A stretch of 64,000 nt of DNA from Physella acuta (lineage: Eukaryota; Mollusca; Gastropoda; Physidae), in the NCBI RefSeq assembly GCF_028476545.1, contig NW_026732295.1:62001-126000 (forward strand). Reading direction: 5' to 3'. Both the position numbers and the translations under genes were made by a program. Positions 1 through 12,802 of the stretch are shown here, in pieces. Position 1 is the stretch's first letter, and each line of letters begins with the position of its first letter. The notes beneath the pieces are model-generated. The model was not told the origin of the DNA and did not search any database. It saw only the letters and a program-made list of their open reading frames with translations.

Positions 1-330
1 TTCTTGTTGTAGCGTAGAAAACGTCATGTTAACTGAGAATAGTAATGACAGTTCATACATAAGGACATAAATAGATAGTTATAGTTCTCTGTGAGTTGAC
101 CAGTGTGAAGACATCGGTCAGTTAGGGACACATTTTTTACCTATTTGAAGAGATCGGTCAGTTAGGGACAAGCTTCAGGTCAATAGGTGAAAGGTCAGAC
201 AGTTATTGATAAGAGCCGATAATGAATGTACATGTAGGTGTCAATCAGCAGCAGATAAACACGTCAGGAGCGGGGAGGGCCAGAGGGCGAGTGCCCAGGT
301 AAGCTTCGGTGGGCCAAGGTCTGGATAGGT
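1..330. other. Unique AT-rich lead-in
   Basis: No gene is visible. A short phrase containing gatcggtcagttagggaca occurs twice near 112-170, a small local duplication ahead of the first minisatellite. Confidence 0.5.
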
Positions 331-1653
331 GGGCCTTAATGGGCCCAGATAGGCCAAAGTAAGGCTAGGTGGGCCTTAGTGGGCCCAGATAGGCCAAAGT
401 AAGGCTAGGTGGGTCTTAGTGGGCCCAGATAGGCCAAAGTAAGGCTAGGTGGGCCTTAGTGGGCCCAGATAGGCCAAAGTAAGGCTAGTTGGGCCTTAGT
501 GGGCCCAGATAGGCCAAAGTAAGGCTAGGTGGGCCTTAGTGGGCCCAGATAGGCCAAAGTAAGGCTAGGTGGGCCTTAGTGGGCCCAGATAGGCCAAAGT
601 AAGGCTAGGTGGGCCTTAGTGGGCCCAGATAGGCCAAAGTAAGGCTAGGTGGGCCTTAGTGGGCCCAGATAGGCCAAAGTAAGGCTAGGTGGGCCTTCTT
701 GGGCCCAGATAGGCCAAAGCAAGGCTAGGTGGGTCTTAGTGGGCCCAGATAGGCCAAAGTAAGGCTATGTGGGCCTTAGTGGGCCCAGATAGGCCAAAGT
801 AAGGCTAGGTGGGCCTTAGTGGGTCCAGATAGGCCAAAGTAAGGCTAGGTGGGCCTTAGTGGGTCCAGATAGGCCAAAGTAAGGCTAGGTGGGCCTTAGT
901 GGGTCCAGATAGGCCAAAGTAAGGCTAGGTGGGCCTTAGTGGGTCCAGATAGGCCAAAGTAAGGCTAGGTGGGCCTTAGTGGGCCCAGATAGGCCAAAGT
1001 AAGGCTAGGTGGGCCTTAGTGGGCCCAGATAGGCCAAAGTAAGGCTAGGTGGGCCTTAGTGGGCCCAGATAGGCCAAAGTAAGGCTAGGTGGGCCTTAGT
1101 GGGTCCAGATAGGCCAAAGTAAGGCTAGGTGGGCCTTAGTGGGTCCAGATAGGCCAAAGTAAGACTAGGTGGGCCTTAGTGGGCCCAGATAGGCCAAAGT
1201 AAGACTAGGTGGGCCTTAGTGGGCCCAGATAGGCCAAAGTAAGACTAGGTGGGCCTTAGTGGGTCCAGATAGGCCAAAGTAAGGCTAGGTGGGCCTTAGT
1301 GGGTCCAGATAGGCCAAGTAAGGCTAGGTGGGCCTTAGTGGGTCCAGATAGGCCAAAGTAAGACTAGGTAGGCCTTAGTGGGTCCAGATAGGCCAAAGTA
1401 AGGCTAGGTGGGCCTTAGTGGGTCCAGATAGGCCAAAGTAAGACTAGGTGGGCCTTAGTGGGCCCAGATAGGCCAAAGTAAGGCTAGGTGGGCCTTCGTG
1501 GGCCCAGATAGGCCTAAGTAAGACTAGGTGGGCCTTAGTGGGCCCAGATAGGCCAACGTAAGGCTAGGTGGGCCTTCGTGGGCCCAGATAGGCCAAAGTA
1601 AGGCTAGGTGGGCCTTAGTGGGCCCAGATAGGCCAAAGTAAGGCTAGGTGGGT
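331..1653. repeat. 40-bp minisatellite, about 33 copies
   Basis: The period is exactly 40 bp over most of the length. Landmarks in each unit are gggcccagataggcc and aaggctaggtgggcc. Recurrent single-base variants (gggtccag for gggcccag, aagacta for aaggcta) occur in runs of neighbouring units, which suggests local unequal exchange. Decayed units of the same vocabulary continue to about 1,900. Confidence 0.95.
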
Positions 1654-2035
1654 TTCAGAATGAATAGGTAAGGCTAGGCTGGCCTTGGTGGCCAACGATG
1701 GCCAATAGAGGCCAGGTGGGCCTTAGCATAGATATAGGTGGGCTCGTACTAAGGTTGGCTTTGGCGCAGGTAGGCCATTGTGGGCCCAGCTAGACAAGGT
1801 AGTCCTAGGAAAGGCTTGGTCACTGGACCCAGGTAGGCCAAGATAAGGCTAAGTGGGGTGAGATAGGCCAGGTATGCGTAGGTAGGCTCAGGTGGGCTCA
1901 GTCCAGTAACGGGTAAGTCACGGTCCAATGCACCAGTACAAGGGTCAGACCTCCAGTTCTACACGCTGACCAGCGGTCCGGGGTTTGCTGCTAACATTTG
2001 ATGCGGGTTAGACTAGACCGCAACATTAAGGTCCA

Positions 2036-2338
2036 ACCAACGCATGATGTTCAGCGATACCAACGCATGATGTTCAGCGATACCAACGCATGATGTTCAG
2101 CGATACCAACGCATGACGTTCAGCGATACCAAAGCATGACGTTCAGCGATACCAACGCATGACGTTCAGCGATACCAACGCATGATGTTCAGCGATACCA
2201 ACGCATGACGTTCAGCGATACCAACGCATGATGTTCAGCGATACCAACGCATGGTGTTCAGCGATACCAACGCAATATGTTCAGCGATACCAACGCATGA
2301 TGTTCAGCGATACCAACGCATGATGTTCAGCGATACCA
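2036..2338. repeat. 23-bp minisatellite, about 13 copies
   Basis: The unit contains caacgcatgatgttcagc followed by gatac. The copies differ mainly by gatgtt versus gacgtt. The open frame that crosses it on the plus strand is a by-product. Confidence 0.95.
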
Positions 2339-2469
2339 AGGCGAGGCGTGTCCGTGAGGGGATGTTTCTAGCCCAAGACTGCCATGGAGGGGGTGGGGGG
2401 GTGGTGACCACATTACAGCTTTCTGAGGACAGTCACTTGGAACATTATGTCTAGATAACAACTCCATCT

Positions 2470-2624
2470 GTGTATCATGTACTTTTATATAGGTCTATTT
2501 TTATGGTTAACAGTTAGTGTATCATGTACTTTTATATAGGCCTAGGTCTATTTTTATGGTTAACAGTTAGTGTATCATGTACTTTTATATAGGCCTAGGT
2601 CTATTTTTATGGTTAACAGTTAGA
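2470..2624. repeat. Three-copy tandem repeat, units about 46-58 bp
   Basis: Three copies each contain gtatcatgtacttttatat and tttttatggttaacagtta. The second and third have an additional ggcctaggtct relative to the first. Confidence 0.9.
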
Positions 2625-3155
2625 GATGTTTCTTGATACTTCATAATACATTTTTTGTGTGAATATTTCTCTTGTTTATTTTTATAACAATTTTCAAGCA
2701 ACAAAACAACAACAAAAAAAGCAAATATGTGCCTTTTTTTGACAGCGTAGTATTTTTCCAATTATCCGTGGTATTGAATCACTGTAAACACGTTTGGAAT
2801 GCAGTGGTATGATTCTAAAATCAACCTTCAACAGAGATGACATTCATCAAAATACTCAACTTGCCACAAGACTGAGCTACGATAGCTAAGCTAATAGTGT
2901 ACAATGTACACACACATATAGCTACACATTCTGAGATATTCACATGTACACAACCAACATTCTGAGATATTTACAACATGTACACAACAGACACCGTGTA
3001 CACGAATACAAAAAGTATGTATACACATAATGCACTCAACATTTCTTCTACACATTGTATACGCACAATATAGGCTACACATCATGTACAAACATTTAGG
3101 CTACACACGATTTCATGACACCTTCCATTGAATAGTTAAATGGACAGTTACTTAG
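2625..3155. other. AT-rich spacer with imperfect CA-rich motif
   Basis: No gene is visible. Between 2,900 and 3,110 the phrase acattctgagatat and several acatgtacaca motifs recur irregularly, an old degenerate tandem repeat. Confidence 0.5.
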
Positions 3156-3725
3156 TTTGTGACTATTTGAAGTCATTTGCTAGTTACTGAACAGACCTAG
3201 ACTATTTGAAGTCACTTGCTAGTTACTAAACAGACCTATACTATTTGAAGTCACTAGTCTAGTTAGCCATTGAACATACCTAGACTATTTGAAGTCACTT
3301 GCTAGTTACTAAACACACCTAGACTATTTGAAGTCACTAGTCTAGTTAGCCACTAAACAGACCTAGACTATTTGAAGTCACTAGTCTAGTTAGCCACTGG
3401 ACAGACCTAGACTATTTGAAGTCACTAGTCTAGTTAGCCACTAAACAGACCTAGACTATTTGAAGTCACTAGTCTAGTTAGCCACTGGACAGACCTAGAC
3501 TATTGGAAGTCACTAGTCTAGTTAGCCACTAAACAGACCTAGACTATTTGAAGTCACTAGTCTAGTTAGCCACTGGACAGACCTAGACTATTTGAAGTCA
3601 CTAGTCTAGTTAGCCATTGAACAGACCTAGACTATTTGAAGTCACTTGCTAATTACTAAACAGACCTAGACTATTTGAAGTCACTAGTCTAGTTAGTCAC
3701 CGAACAGACCTAGACTATTTTAAAT
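3156..3725. repeat. 44-bp minisatellite, about 13 copies
   Basis: The unit holds agactatttgaagtcact and agtctagttagcca. Units with ctggac and with ctaaac alternate in the middle of the array (3,340-3,600), so an 88-bp dimer appears to have been the unit of later amplification. Confidence 0.93.
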
Positions 3726-4574
3726 TACTGGCTAGTGTTTAGCCTCAGGGTAAACAAATCTTAATACAACACATTAGCAGCATCGACACGGCAATAGCCT
3801 CGTAAAACTGTCAGATTCCACTGTCAGATCTATGCCTATTTATATTTTTGTTATAGTTATTACACTAACCACTTACCTTAAGTGATGTGCTGGTTATTTT
3901 CCTATATATTAGTCATAGGCCACACATACCATACTAGTCACTACGTTACATAACCGTATAGTAGCGTATAGTGTACGAGCTAGTAAAGATGTTATCCATT
4001 GAGACCGCTATCCACCGCGCTGATGACACGAACCAGTTGAATGCGACAAGTTCAGCAACAAATCCCCAAACTAACCTGGTCACAACACACCTGTTTGGCC
4101 GTTTCCACACCTAGCCCTCTAGGTGCCTGCCGTGGTTTTCATCATATCGCGGGTTGGGGCACTCGTTTGACAGAAACTAAAAGTAAGGTAACCCCGGCAG
4201 GCCGGCACACACTCGCCCGCTGTCAGTTCGTCACCGCCCTCACCTCCCTACCTGTGTCGAAAGGTGGGAGGGGTGGGGGTGAGAAGGTGGGGTTCTACTA
4301 CAAAAGAAACTAATACATAGGCGCTAGTCATGTTGGGGAGGGGTGTTCGTGGTTTGTGGGATTTAGTTGTATAAATGGAAAGGGGGGGGGGGGAAGGAAT
4401 GTCAGATTCTAATTTTAAAACTTAAAAAAAAATCTTAAAGAAAATAGACATACGTTTGACACTCTGTAGTAAGGACGTTTGTAACTAGAAGGGGTGTATG
4501 GGTTATTTTTAGTGTGGCCAAAGATGGGACGGGAACTCGGTGTTAGGTGTAATGTGGTTGGGCATCGAATACTG
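3726..4574. other. Unique spacer with a G run
   Basis: There is no supported gene. A 90-codon open frame at 4,041-4,313 has no recognisable composition or splice context. A run of about 13 G lies near 4,382-4,394. Confidence 0.4.
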
Positions 4575-7500
4575 AGAGATTGTTGACCAGTTGACCAAGG
4601 TGGTGAGATTGTTGACCAGTTCACCAGAGTGGTGAGATTGTTGACCAGTTGAACAGGGTGGTGAGATTGTTGACCAGTTGACCAGGGTGGTGAGATTGTT
4701 GACCAGTGTGGTGAGATTGTTGACCTGGGTGGTGAGATTGTTGACCAGTTGACCAGGGTAATGAGATTGTTGACCAGTTGACCAGGGTGGTGAGATTGTT
4801 GACCAGTTGACCAGGGTGGTGAGATTGTTGACCAGTTGACCAGGGTGGTGAGATTGTTGACCAGTTGACCAGGGTGGTGAGGTTGTTGACCAGTTGACCA
4901 GAGTGGTGAGATTGTTGACCAGTTGACCAGGGTGGTGAGATTGTTGACCAGTTGACAAGGGTGGTGAGATTGTTGACCAGGGTGGTGGGATTCTTGACCA
5001 TTTGACCAGGGTGGTGAGATTGTTGACCAGTTGACCAGGGTGATGAGATTGTTGACCAGTTGACCAGGGTGGTGAGATTGTTGACCAGGATGATGAGATT
5101 ATTGACCAGATGACAAGGCTGGTGAGATTGTTGACCAGTTGACCAGGGTAATGTGATTGTTGGCCAGTTGACCAGAGTGGTGAGATTGTTGACCAGTTGG
5201 CCAGTTGACCAGGGTGGTGAGATTGTTGACCAGTTGACTAGGGTGGTGAGATTGTTGACCAGTTGACCAGGGTGGTGAGATTGTTGACCAGTTGACCAGA
5301 GTGGTGAGATTGTTGACCAGTTGACCAGAGTGGTGAGATTGTTGACCAGGGTGGTGAGATTGTTGATCAGTTGACTAGTTGACCAGAGTGGTGAGATTGT
5401 TGACCAGTTGACCCATTGACTAGGTAGTGAGATTGTTGACCAGTTGACCAAGGTGGTGAGATTGTTGACCAGTTGGCCAGGGTGGTGAGATTGTTGACCA
5501 GCAGACCAGGGTGGTGAGATTGTTGACCAGTTGACCAGAGTGGTGAGATTGTTGACCAGTTGACCAGGGTGGTGAGATTGTTGACCAGGGTGGTGAGATT
5601 GTTGACCAGTTGACCAGGGTGGTGAGATTGTTGACCAGTTGACCAGGGTGGTGAGATTGTTGACCAGTTGACCAGGGTGGTGAGATTGTTGTCCAGTTGA
5701 CCAGGGTGGTGAGATTGTTGACCAGTTGACCAGGGTGGTGAGATTGTTGACCAGTTGACCAGGGTGGTGAGATTGTTGACCAGTTGACCAGGGTGGTGAG
5801 ATTGTTGACCAGTTGACCAGGGTGGTGAGGTTGTTGACCAGTTGACCAGAGTGGTGAGATTGTTGACCAGTTGACCAGGGTGGTGAGATTGTTGACCAGT
5901 TGACCAGGGTGGTGAGATTGTTGACCAGTTGACCAGTTGACTAGGGTAGTGAGATTGTTGACCAGTTGACAAGGATGAGATTGTTCACCAGTTGACCAGG
6001 GTGGTGAGATTGTTGATCAGTTGACTAGTTGACCAGAGTGGTGAGATTGTTGACCAGTTGACCAGTTGACTAGGTAGTGAGATTGTTGACCAGTTGACTA
6101 AGGTGGTGAGATTGTTGACCAGTTGACCAGAGTGGTGAGATTGTTGACTAGTTGACCAGGGTGGTGAGATTGTTGACCATTTGACCAGGGTGGTGAGATT
6201 GTTGACCAGTTGACCAGGGTGGTGAGATTGTTGACCACTTGACCAGGGTGGTGAGATTGTTGACCAGGGTGATGAGATTATTGACCAGTTGACAAGGGTG
6301 GTGAGATTGTTGACCAGTTGACCAGGGTAATGTGATTGTTGGCCAGTTGACCAGAGTGGTGAGATTGTTGACCAGTTGGCCAGTTGACCAGGGTGGTGAG
6401 ATTGTTGACCAGTTGACCAGGGTGGTGAGATTGTTGACCAGTTGACCAGGGTAATGTGATTGTTGGCCAGTTGACCAGAGTGGTGAGATTGTTGACCAGT
6501 TGACCAGTTGACTAGGGTAGTGAGATTGTTGACCAGTTGACCAGGAAGAGATTGTTGACCAGTTGACCAGGATGAGATTGTTGACCAGTTGACCAGGGTG
6601 GTGAGATTGTTGATCAGTTGACTAGTTGACCAGAGTGGTGAGATTGTTGACCAGTTGACCAGTTGACTAGGTAGTGAGATTGTTGACCAGTTGACCAAGG
6701 TGGTGAGATTGTTGACCAGTTGGCCAGGGTGGTGAGATTGTTGACCAGTTGACCAGAGTGGTGAGATTGTTGAACAGTTGACCAGGGTGGTGAGATTGTT
6801 GACCAGGGTGGTGAGATTGTCGACCAGTTGACCAGGGTGGTGAGATTGTTGACCAGTTCACCAGAGTGGTGAGATTGTTGACCAGTTGACCAGGGTGGTG
6901 AGATTGTTGACCAGTTGACCAGGGTGGTGAGATTGTTGACCAGTTGACCAGGGTGGTGAGATTGTTGACCAGTTGACCAGGGTGGTGAGATTGTTGACCA
7001 GTTGACCAGAGTGGTGAGATTGTTGACCAGTTGACCAGTTGACTAGGGTAGTGAGATTGTTGACCAGTTGACCAGGAAGAGATTGTTGACCAGTTGACCA
7101 GGATGAGATTGTTGACCAGTTGACCAGGGTGGTGAGATTGTTGATCAGTTGACTAGTTGACCAGAGTGGTGAGATTGTTGACCAGTTGACCAGTTGACTA
7201 GGTAGTGAGATTGTTGACCAGTTGACCAAGGTGGTGAGATTGTTGACCAGTTGGCCAGGGTGGTGAGATTGTTGACCAGTTGACCAGAGTGGTGAGATTG
7301 TTGAACAGTTGACCAGGGTGGTGAGATTGTTGACCAGGGTGGTGAGATTGTCGACCAGTTGACCAGGGTGGTGAGATTGTTGACCAGTTCACCAGAGTGG
7401 TGAGATTGTTGACCAGTTGACCAGGGTGGTGAGATTGTTGACCAGTTGACCAGGGTGGTGAGATTGTTGACCAGTTGACCAGGGTGGTGAGATTGTTGAC

Positions 7501-8727
7501 CAGTTGACCAGGGTGGTGAGATTGTTGACCAGTTGACCAGAGTGGTGAGATTGTTGACCAGTTGACCAGTTGACTAGGGTAGTGAGATTGTTGACCAGTT
7601 GACCAGGGTGGTGAGGTTGTTGACCAGTTGACCAGAGTGGTGAGATTGTTGACCAGTTGACCAGGGTGGTGAGATTGTTGACCAGTTGACCAGGGTGGTG
7701 AGATTGTTGACCAGTTGACCAGGGTGGTGAGGTTGTTAACCAGTTGACCAGAGTGGTGAGATTGTTGACCAGTTGACCAGGGTGGTGAGATTGTTGACCA
7801 GTTGACCAGGGTGGTGAGATTGTTGACCAGTTGACCAGGGTGGTGAGATTGTTGACCAGTTGACCAGGGTGGTGAGGTTGTTGACCAGTTGACCAGAGTG
7901 GTGAGATTGTTGACCAGTTGACCAGGGTGGTGAGATTGTTGACCAGTTGACCAGGGTGGTGAGATTGTTGACCAGTTGACTAGGATAGTGAGATTGTTGA
8001 CCAGTTGACCAGGATGAGATTGTTGACCAGTTGACCAGGGTGGTGAGATTGTTGACCAGTTGACCAGGGTGGTGAGGTTGTTGACCAGTTGACCAGAGTG
8101 GTGAGATTGTTGACCAGTTGACCAGGGTGGTGAGATTGTTGACCAGTTGACCAGGGTGGTGAGATTGTTGACCAGTTGACTAGGGTAGTGAGATTGTTGA
8201 CCAGTTGACCAGGATGAGATTGTTGACCAGTTGACCAGGGTGGTGAGATTGTTGATCAGTTGACTAGTTGACCAGAGTGGTGAGATTGTTGACCAGTTGA
8301 CTAGGTAGTGAGATTGTTGACCAGTTGACCAGGGTGGTGAGATTGTTGACCAGGGTGGTGAGATTGTTGACCAGTTGACCAGGGTGGTGAGATTGTTGAC
8401 CAGTTGACCAGAGTGGTGAGATTGTTGACCAGTTGACCAGGGTGGTGAGATTGTTGACCAGGGTGGTGAGATTGTTGACCAGTTGACCAGGGTGGTGAGA
8501 TTGTTGACCAGTTGACCAGGATGAGATTGTTGACCAGTTGACCAGGGTGGTGAGATTGTTGATCATTTGACTAGTTGACCAGAGTGGTGAGATTGTTGAC
8601 CAGTTGACCAGTTGACTAGGTATTGAGATTGTTGACCAGTTGACCAAGGTGGTGAGATTATTGACCAATTGATCAGGTTGGTCAGATTTTTGACCAATTG
8701 ACCAGGGTGGTGAGATTGTTGACCAGT
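4575..8727. repeat. 29-bp minisatellite, about 140 copies
   Basis: The unit contains gattgttgaccagttgacc and agggtggtga. Shorter variants lack the second gttgacc. There is a higher order: a block around 6,541-7,071 recurs 531 bp downstream, including the rare ccaggaagagattg variant at about 6,540 and 7,072. The minus-strand unit has no stop in any frame, and 29 is not a multiple of 3, so long overlapping frames with a 29-residue period arise. I do not regard them as genes. Confidence 0.97.
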
Positions 8728-8982
8728 TTTGAGCCATCTTATGGAGGGACAACCTACAGTTTTGAGCCCGGAAACTAGTGAGTTTGGAGTTTCAAACAGC
8801 GTGGTATGACGCAAAACATCACCGTTCCTCAGTTTCGTCTGTCCAATAGATCAAGCTGATTGACCATAGCTGGACATACCAGAAATGACCAGTCGGCATA
8901 TTGTCCTAATATCATTGAGGAGAGTGGGGTGGGTGGTAGTATTAGTGGTAGTGTGGGTAGTCATGTGGTTGGTACATTGGGC
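8728..8982. other. Unique spacer between two arrays
   Basis: Nothing recognisable was seen apart from a short tagtggtagtgtgggtagt phrase. Confidence 0.4.
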
Positions 8983-9220
8983 ATTTTAGTCCAGGATTAA
9001 GTATAACGACCAGTAGCCCAGGATTAAGTACACGAACTAGTGATCCAGGATTAAGTACACGGACTAGTGACCCAGGATTAAGTACACGAACTAGTGACCC
9101 AGGATTAAGTACACCTAATAATATCCCAGGATTAAGAGCACGGACCAATAACACAGGATTAGTACACCGATCAGTTGCTTAGAATAACGTACAAGGACCA
9201 ACAGCCCAGGATTACATAGA
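8983..9220. repeat. 27-bp minisatellite, about 8 copies
   Basis: The unit contains cccaggattaagtacac followed by gaactagtga. The copies at both ends are degenerate. Confidence 0.9.
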
Positions 9221-9600
9221 ACCCTATCGGCCCACTTGTACCGTATAATCCCGGGTTCACTGGGTTCGCTGTGACGTCACGAGTGTTTGTGGTTAAGGCC
9301 CCTTTCTTTCACCGCTTGCTGCCAGTGTTCCGCTCGACTGCACTGCAATGTGGTGCACACCACGTGTGTTTACATGGACCCGGTCACGTGGTCTGATCAC
9401 CAATCATGCCTGGTGTTTTCCGTACCCGCCTGTGGAAGTCACACGGGTTGTGTTGGGGGTTCTGCTCATCACGCCAGGGGGGGGGGGGGGGGGTCGGGGG
9501 AGGATAAGTTTGCCAATCAAATGATTGGTCTGGTCAATTATTGTCACCTATTACCCACTGAGGTAACGTCCCACTTGTTCATCTTTACTCTTGTTACTAC
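9221..9600. other. Unique spacer with a long G run
   Basis: No gene could be supported. A run of about 20 G begins near 9,477. Confidence 0.4.
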
Positions 9601-9772
9601 CATTGTTTTTTTTTTCCAGACATTTTCTCCGGTGGGGGGGGGGGGGGGGGAGTTTAAACAAACTAAACTTCGGGGGGGGGGGGGTAAAGTAAAAGTATAT
9701 TTTTAAATATAAATTGTATCTCGTTCTGGGGGAGGGGGGTGGTAAATGAAAAGATGCCAGAAAGAAACGGTG
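9601..9772 (+). mobile_element. Short hAT-type element with G runs (copy 1)
   Basis: The right end, gatgccagaaagaaac, and the left end, ttttccagacattttctccg, match the ends of the copies at 44,740 and 61,360. The interior has the same order: G run, short AT stretch with aaagtatat, ttgtatctcgttc, G run. There is no coding capacity. The 7-base string ttgttac lies beside both ends but is offset by a few bases on the left, so I do not claim a clean target duplication. It is an old non-autonomous copy. Confidence 0.6.
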
Positions 9773-10054
9773 TTTGTTACCCCGCTTCAATAAAGAATAG
9801 CCTTCTATTATTGCCATCCAATCCCCCCCTTTACCCACACCCAGGCGGCGCCCCTCCCCCCCAGTCGTCCATCAATATGTCACCCACAACCAAGGATCGT
9901 GGACCTGCGGAGACATTGAGCAGCAACATACATCACTGTCTGAGTGCCGCGTCTGTCAAACATCAACGTCTGACAGATCGCTCTGACAGATGAGGTGCAT
10001 TCAACTTGGGATGGGGGGAGGGGGCAGTTGACAAACGTTGGTCAAACAAGGAGG
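9773..10054. other. Unique spacer
   Basis: No gene, RNA or repeat was recognised. Confidence 0.4.
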
Positions 10055-10835
10055 CTCTAGGGAAAAGTTTACACCTAAACTCAAACATACATTCTAAAAA
10101 AGTTTACACCTAAACTCAAACATACATTCTAAAAAAGTTTACACCTAAACTCAAACGTACGTTCTACAAAAGTTTACACCTAAACTCAAACGTACGTTCT
10201 ACTAAAGTTTACACCTAAACTCAAACGTACGTTCTACAAAAGTTTACACCTAAACTCAAACGTACGTTCTACAAAAGTTTACACCTAAACTCAAACGAAC
10301 GTTCTCAAAAGTTTACACCTAAACTCAAACGTACGTTCTACAAAAGTTTACACCTAAACTCAAACGTACGTTCTAAAAAAGTTTACACCTAAACTCAAAC
10401 GTACGTTCTACAAAAGTTTACACCTAAACTCAAACGTACGTTCTACAAAAGTTTACACCTAAACTCAAACGCACGTTCTACAAAAGTTTACACCTAAACT
10501 CAAACGTACGTTCTACAAAAGTTTACACCTAAACTCAAACGAACGTTCTACAAAAGTTTACACCTAAACTCAAACGAACGTTCTCAAAAGTTTACACCTA
10601 AACTCAAACGTACGTTCTACAAAATTTTACACCTAAACTCAAACGTACGTTCTACAAAAGTTTACACCTAAACTCAAACGAACGTTCTACAAAAGTTTAC
10701 ACCTAAACTCAAACGAACGTTCTATAAAAGTTTACACCTAAAATCAAACGAACGTTCTACAAAAGTTTACACCTAAACTCAAACGAACGTTCTACAAAAG
10801 TTTACACCTAAACTCAAACGTACGTTCTACAAAAC
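10055..10835. repeat. 35-bp minisatellite, about 22 copies
   Basis: The unit contains aaaagtttacacctaaac followed by tcaaacgtacgttctac. The self-complementary acgtacgt in most units alternates with gaacgt in others. Confidence 0.96.
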
Positions 10836-11655
10836 GCATGAGTTTTTTTTTCAGGTTTCTAAGATCAAGCACTGTTCGATTCTTAATTTTGTGGAACCTT
10901 TTAATGTGGCCCAAGATGCAACAAATATTTTGATTGGATGGGAACCAGTTTTGTCATGACTTACATATACTCGTTTCATTGTCGTGGGAAGGGAGATAAA
11001 AATACATCTTTTATATTTCTAATACTTAAATTAGGGAGGTGAAAAGCTGTCAAATTATATGATAATAAATCAGAAACAATATAATACTTCCTCTTTACTA
11101 TGTGTGTGATAAAGTAAAAATGGTCAGTGGCATTAACCGTGTTTATTGAAGACATATATTTTCTCAGGATTACCTCGCTTAAATTTCCTTAAACTTTGAC
11201 CTTATTGCTATCTATGAGCCCCTGACGATCGAATTGGATCACAAAGATAAACTTTTAAAATATAACGGCGCAGATAGAAGTAGGTCGCACATGTAGAAGT
11301 ATATCGACCTGCGCTACACAGATAAGTTTTGTCGCATACGTACACAGTAGAGGTAACACTGTCGAACAAGTAATACAATAGGGTCGCACATTGTATTGAG
11401 GTTGATGCGCAAATAGAACATCAAGCCTTACAAGTAGCCTAATGAAAAATGGAAAACGTAGTTACTTCATTAGGTAGAATTGTTGATCGTAGGAAAAACT
11501 GGGGCCACAAAAGCATAATACGAAAAATAAAAATATTAACCAATATATATTTAATAATTGGAATAGAATTGTGAAAAAAATGTATCGATAAATTGACGAC
11601 GAGAAAACTTGAGAAAAAGGATTTGTATGTTTAGGCGGTAAGGGCAGCAAATGTT
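10836..11655. other. AT-rich unique spacer
   Basis: No gene is supported. The minus-strand 67-codon frame near 11,462-11,665 is low-complexity hydrophobic sequence and overlaps the tRNA remnant. Confidence 0.4.
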
Positions 11656-11658
11656 TCG

Positions 11659-11738
11659 GCTCCATAGCTCAGTAGGTAAAGTAGGTAATAGCGTCTGCTC
11701 TACCACTCAGCTAAACTAAATACCCACGAGCCGACCCG
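11659..11738 (+). pseudogene. tRNA-like remnant, chimeric
   Basis: It starts like the tRNA-Thr of the array (ggctccatagctcagt and, after an expanded D loop, gcgtctgc). The sequence then continues as ctctaccactcagcta, which is the minus-strand D arm of a tRNA such as the Cys copies. Two half tRNA motifs are therefore fused in opposite orientation, with no T arm. It lies about 460 bp before the array and could be a decayed flank of it. Confidence 0.55.
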
Positions 11739-12121
11739 CGGCATATCATATAACGCTATTTAGCTGTTGTTTTTTCTACTTTTCAGTAATTCATAATCTG
11801 TGAATTCGACAGTACCAATGCTGCCACTGAAAATATTTGCTTTAAAACACTAAACCCCCAATCCCACCCCCCCCCCCGTGAAAGCAGCCTCCTCTTAGTT
11901 ACCTCCTATAAGTTTAAAAAAGTTTCAAACTGAACTATGTGCCCCTAATAGCCGTCACCAAACTAAACATTTAACGTGAACTACAACTCACCTGAACATG
12001 TGGGGGGGGGGGGATGGTAGCGATAGAGAGGAAAAGAGGGGACTGCAAGGCGCGCGCTTGCAGCTTGTTTTCTAACGGCTCCCAGAAGAGAATTATATAT
12101 ATAGATACGAATGGTAGGCCT
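11739..12121. other. Spacer before the tRNA array
   Basis: There is a C run near 11,866 and a G run near 12,002. No gene was seen. Confidence 0.4.
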
Positions 12122-12306
12122 ACGCACTTTTGGTATTTAAACCATGGACTCCCTCATCAGCGTTTGGCGGTTATGCCACATTTACAATAATGGCAGCTTT
12201 GAGAACGATTCTTTCCATTTCTATTTGGTCTAGTAGAGATTTTATGTTTAGGCAGATACCGATGCCTAGATTGTGTATTGTATACGAAGGGAACTGTGGA
12301 TGTAAC

Positions 12307-12379
12307 GGCTCCATAGCTCAGTTGGTTAGAGCGTCTGCCTAGTAAGCAGAAGGTCGAGGGTTCGACTCCCCCTGGAGCC
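12307..12379 (+). tRNA. tRNA-Thr(AGT), unit 1
   Basis: The cloverleaf is clear. Acceptor GGCTCCA pairs with TGGAGCC, the D stem is GCTC/GAGC, the anticodon stem is TCTGC/GCAGA, and loop CTAGTAA gives anticodon AGT. The variable loop is AGGTC and the T loop is TTCGACT. Box A (tagctcagttgg) and box B (ggttcgactcc) are intact, and TTTT follows one base after the acceptor as a Pol III terminator. In the T stem, A50 faces C64, a mismatch shared by all 24 copies. No intron is present. Confidence 0.93.
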
Positions 12380-12742
12380 TTTTCATTTTGTTGGTCATCA
12401 GAAGCTAGCACTAATTTTGTTACACACTATCGCATACTAAATAATTACATTTGGTCATTACATCTAGAACATAGGTAAGCTAACAATTTAGGTTGTGCGT
12501 TGAACTGGAATGTTTTCAAAATTTATCAAATATGGGATGAAAAAAAGTTGTTAAAAAATAAAAATAAAACACATCAAGCATAATTAAAATGTAATAACAT
12601 TTATTTCATTGCTCAGGCTGTATTTCATAGAATCGTTTAACAGGAGATCCTCGTATGCCAAGAAGTATAAATTTACGCGGCTGAAGTAAGTTTCTAATTT
12701 CAAACCCAGAAATGACGATCAGAAAACAAAATTAAAAGAGCA

Positions 12743-12802
12743 GGGGACACCCGGGGACCTCTCGATCTGCAGTCGAATGCTCTACCACTGAGCTATATCC
12801 CC
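12743..12802 (-). pseudogene. tRNA-Cys(GCA), unit 1, T-arm deletion
   Basis: This copy lacks 11 bases between two ccggg-type repeats, removing most of the T loop and one T-stem strand, so box B is gone. The anticodon arm with GCA and the acceptor remain. It is probably inactive. Confidence 0.85.

Noticed and set aside
4621-5451. 276-codon minus-strand frame rich in Asn, Thr, Ser and Trp
   Set aside because: It lies wholly within the 29-bp array, whose unit has no stop on this strand. Overlapping frames show the same property.
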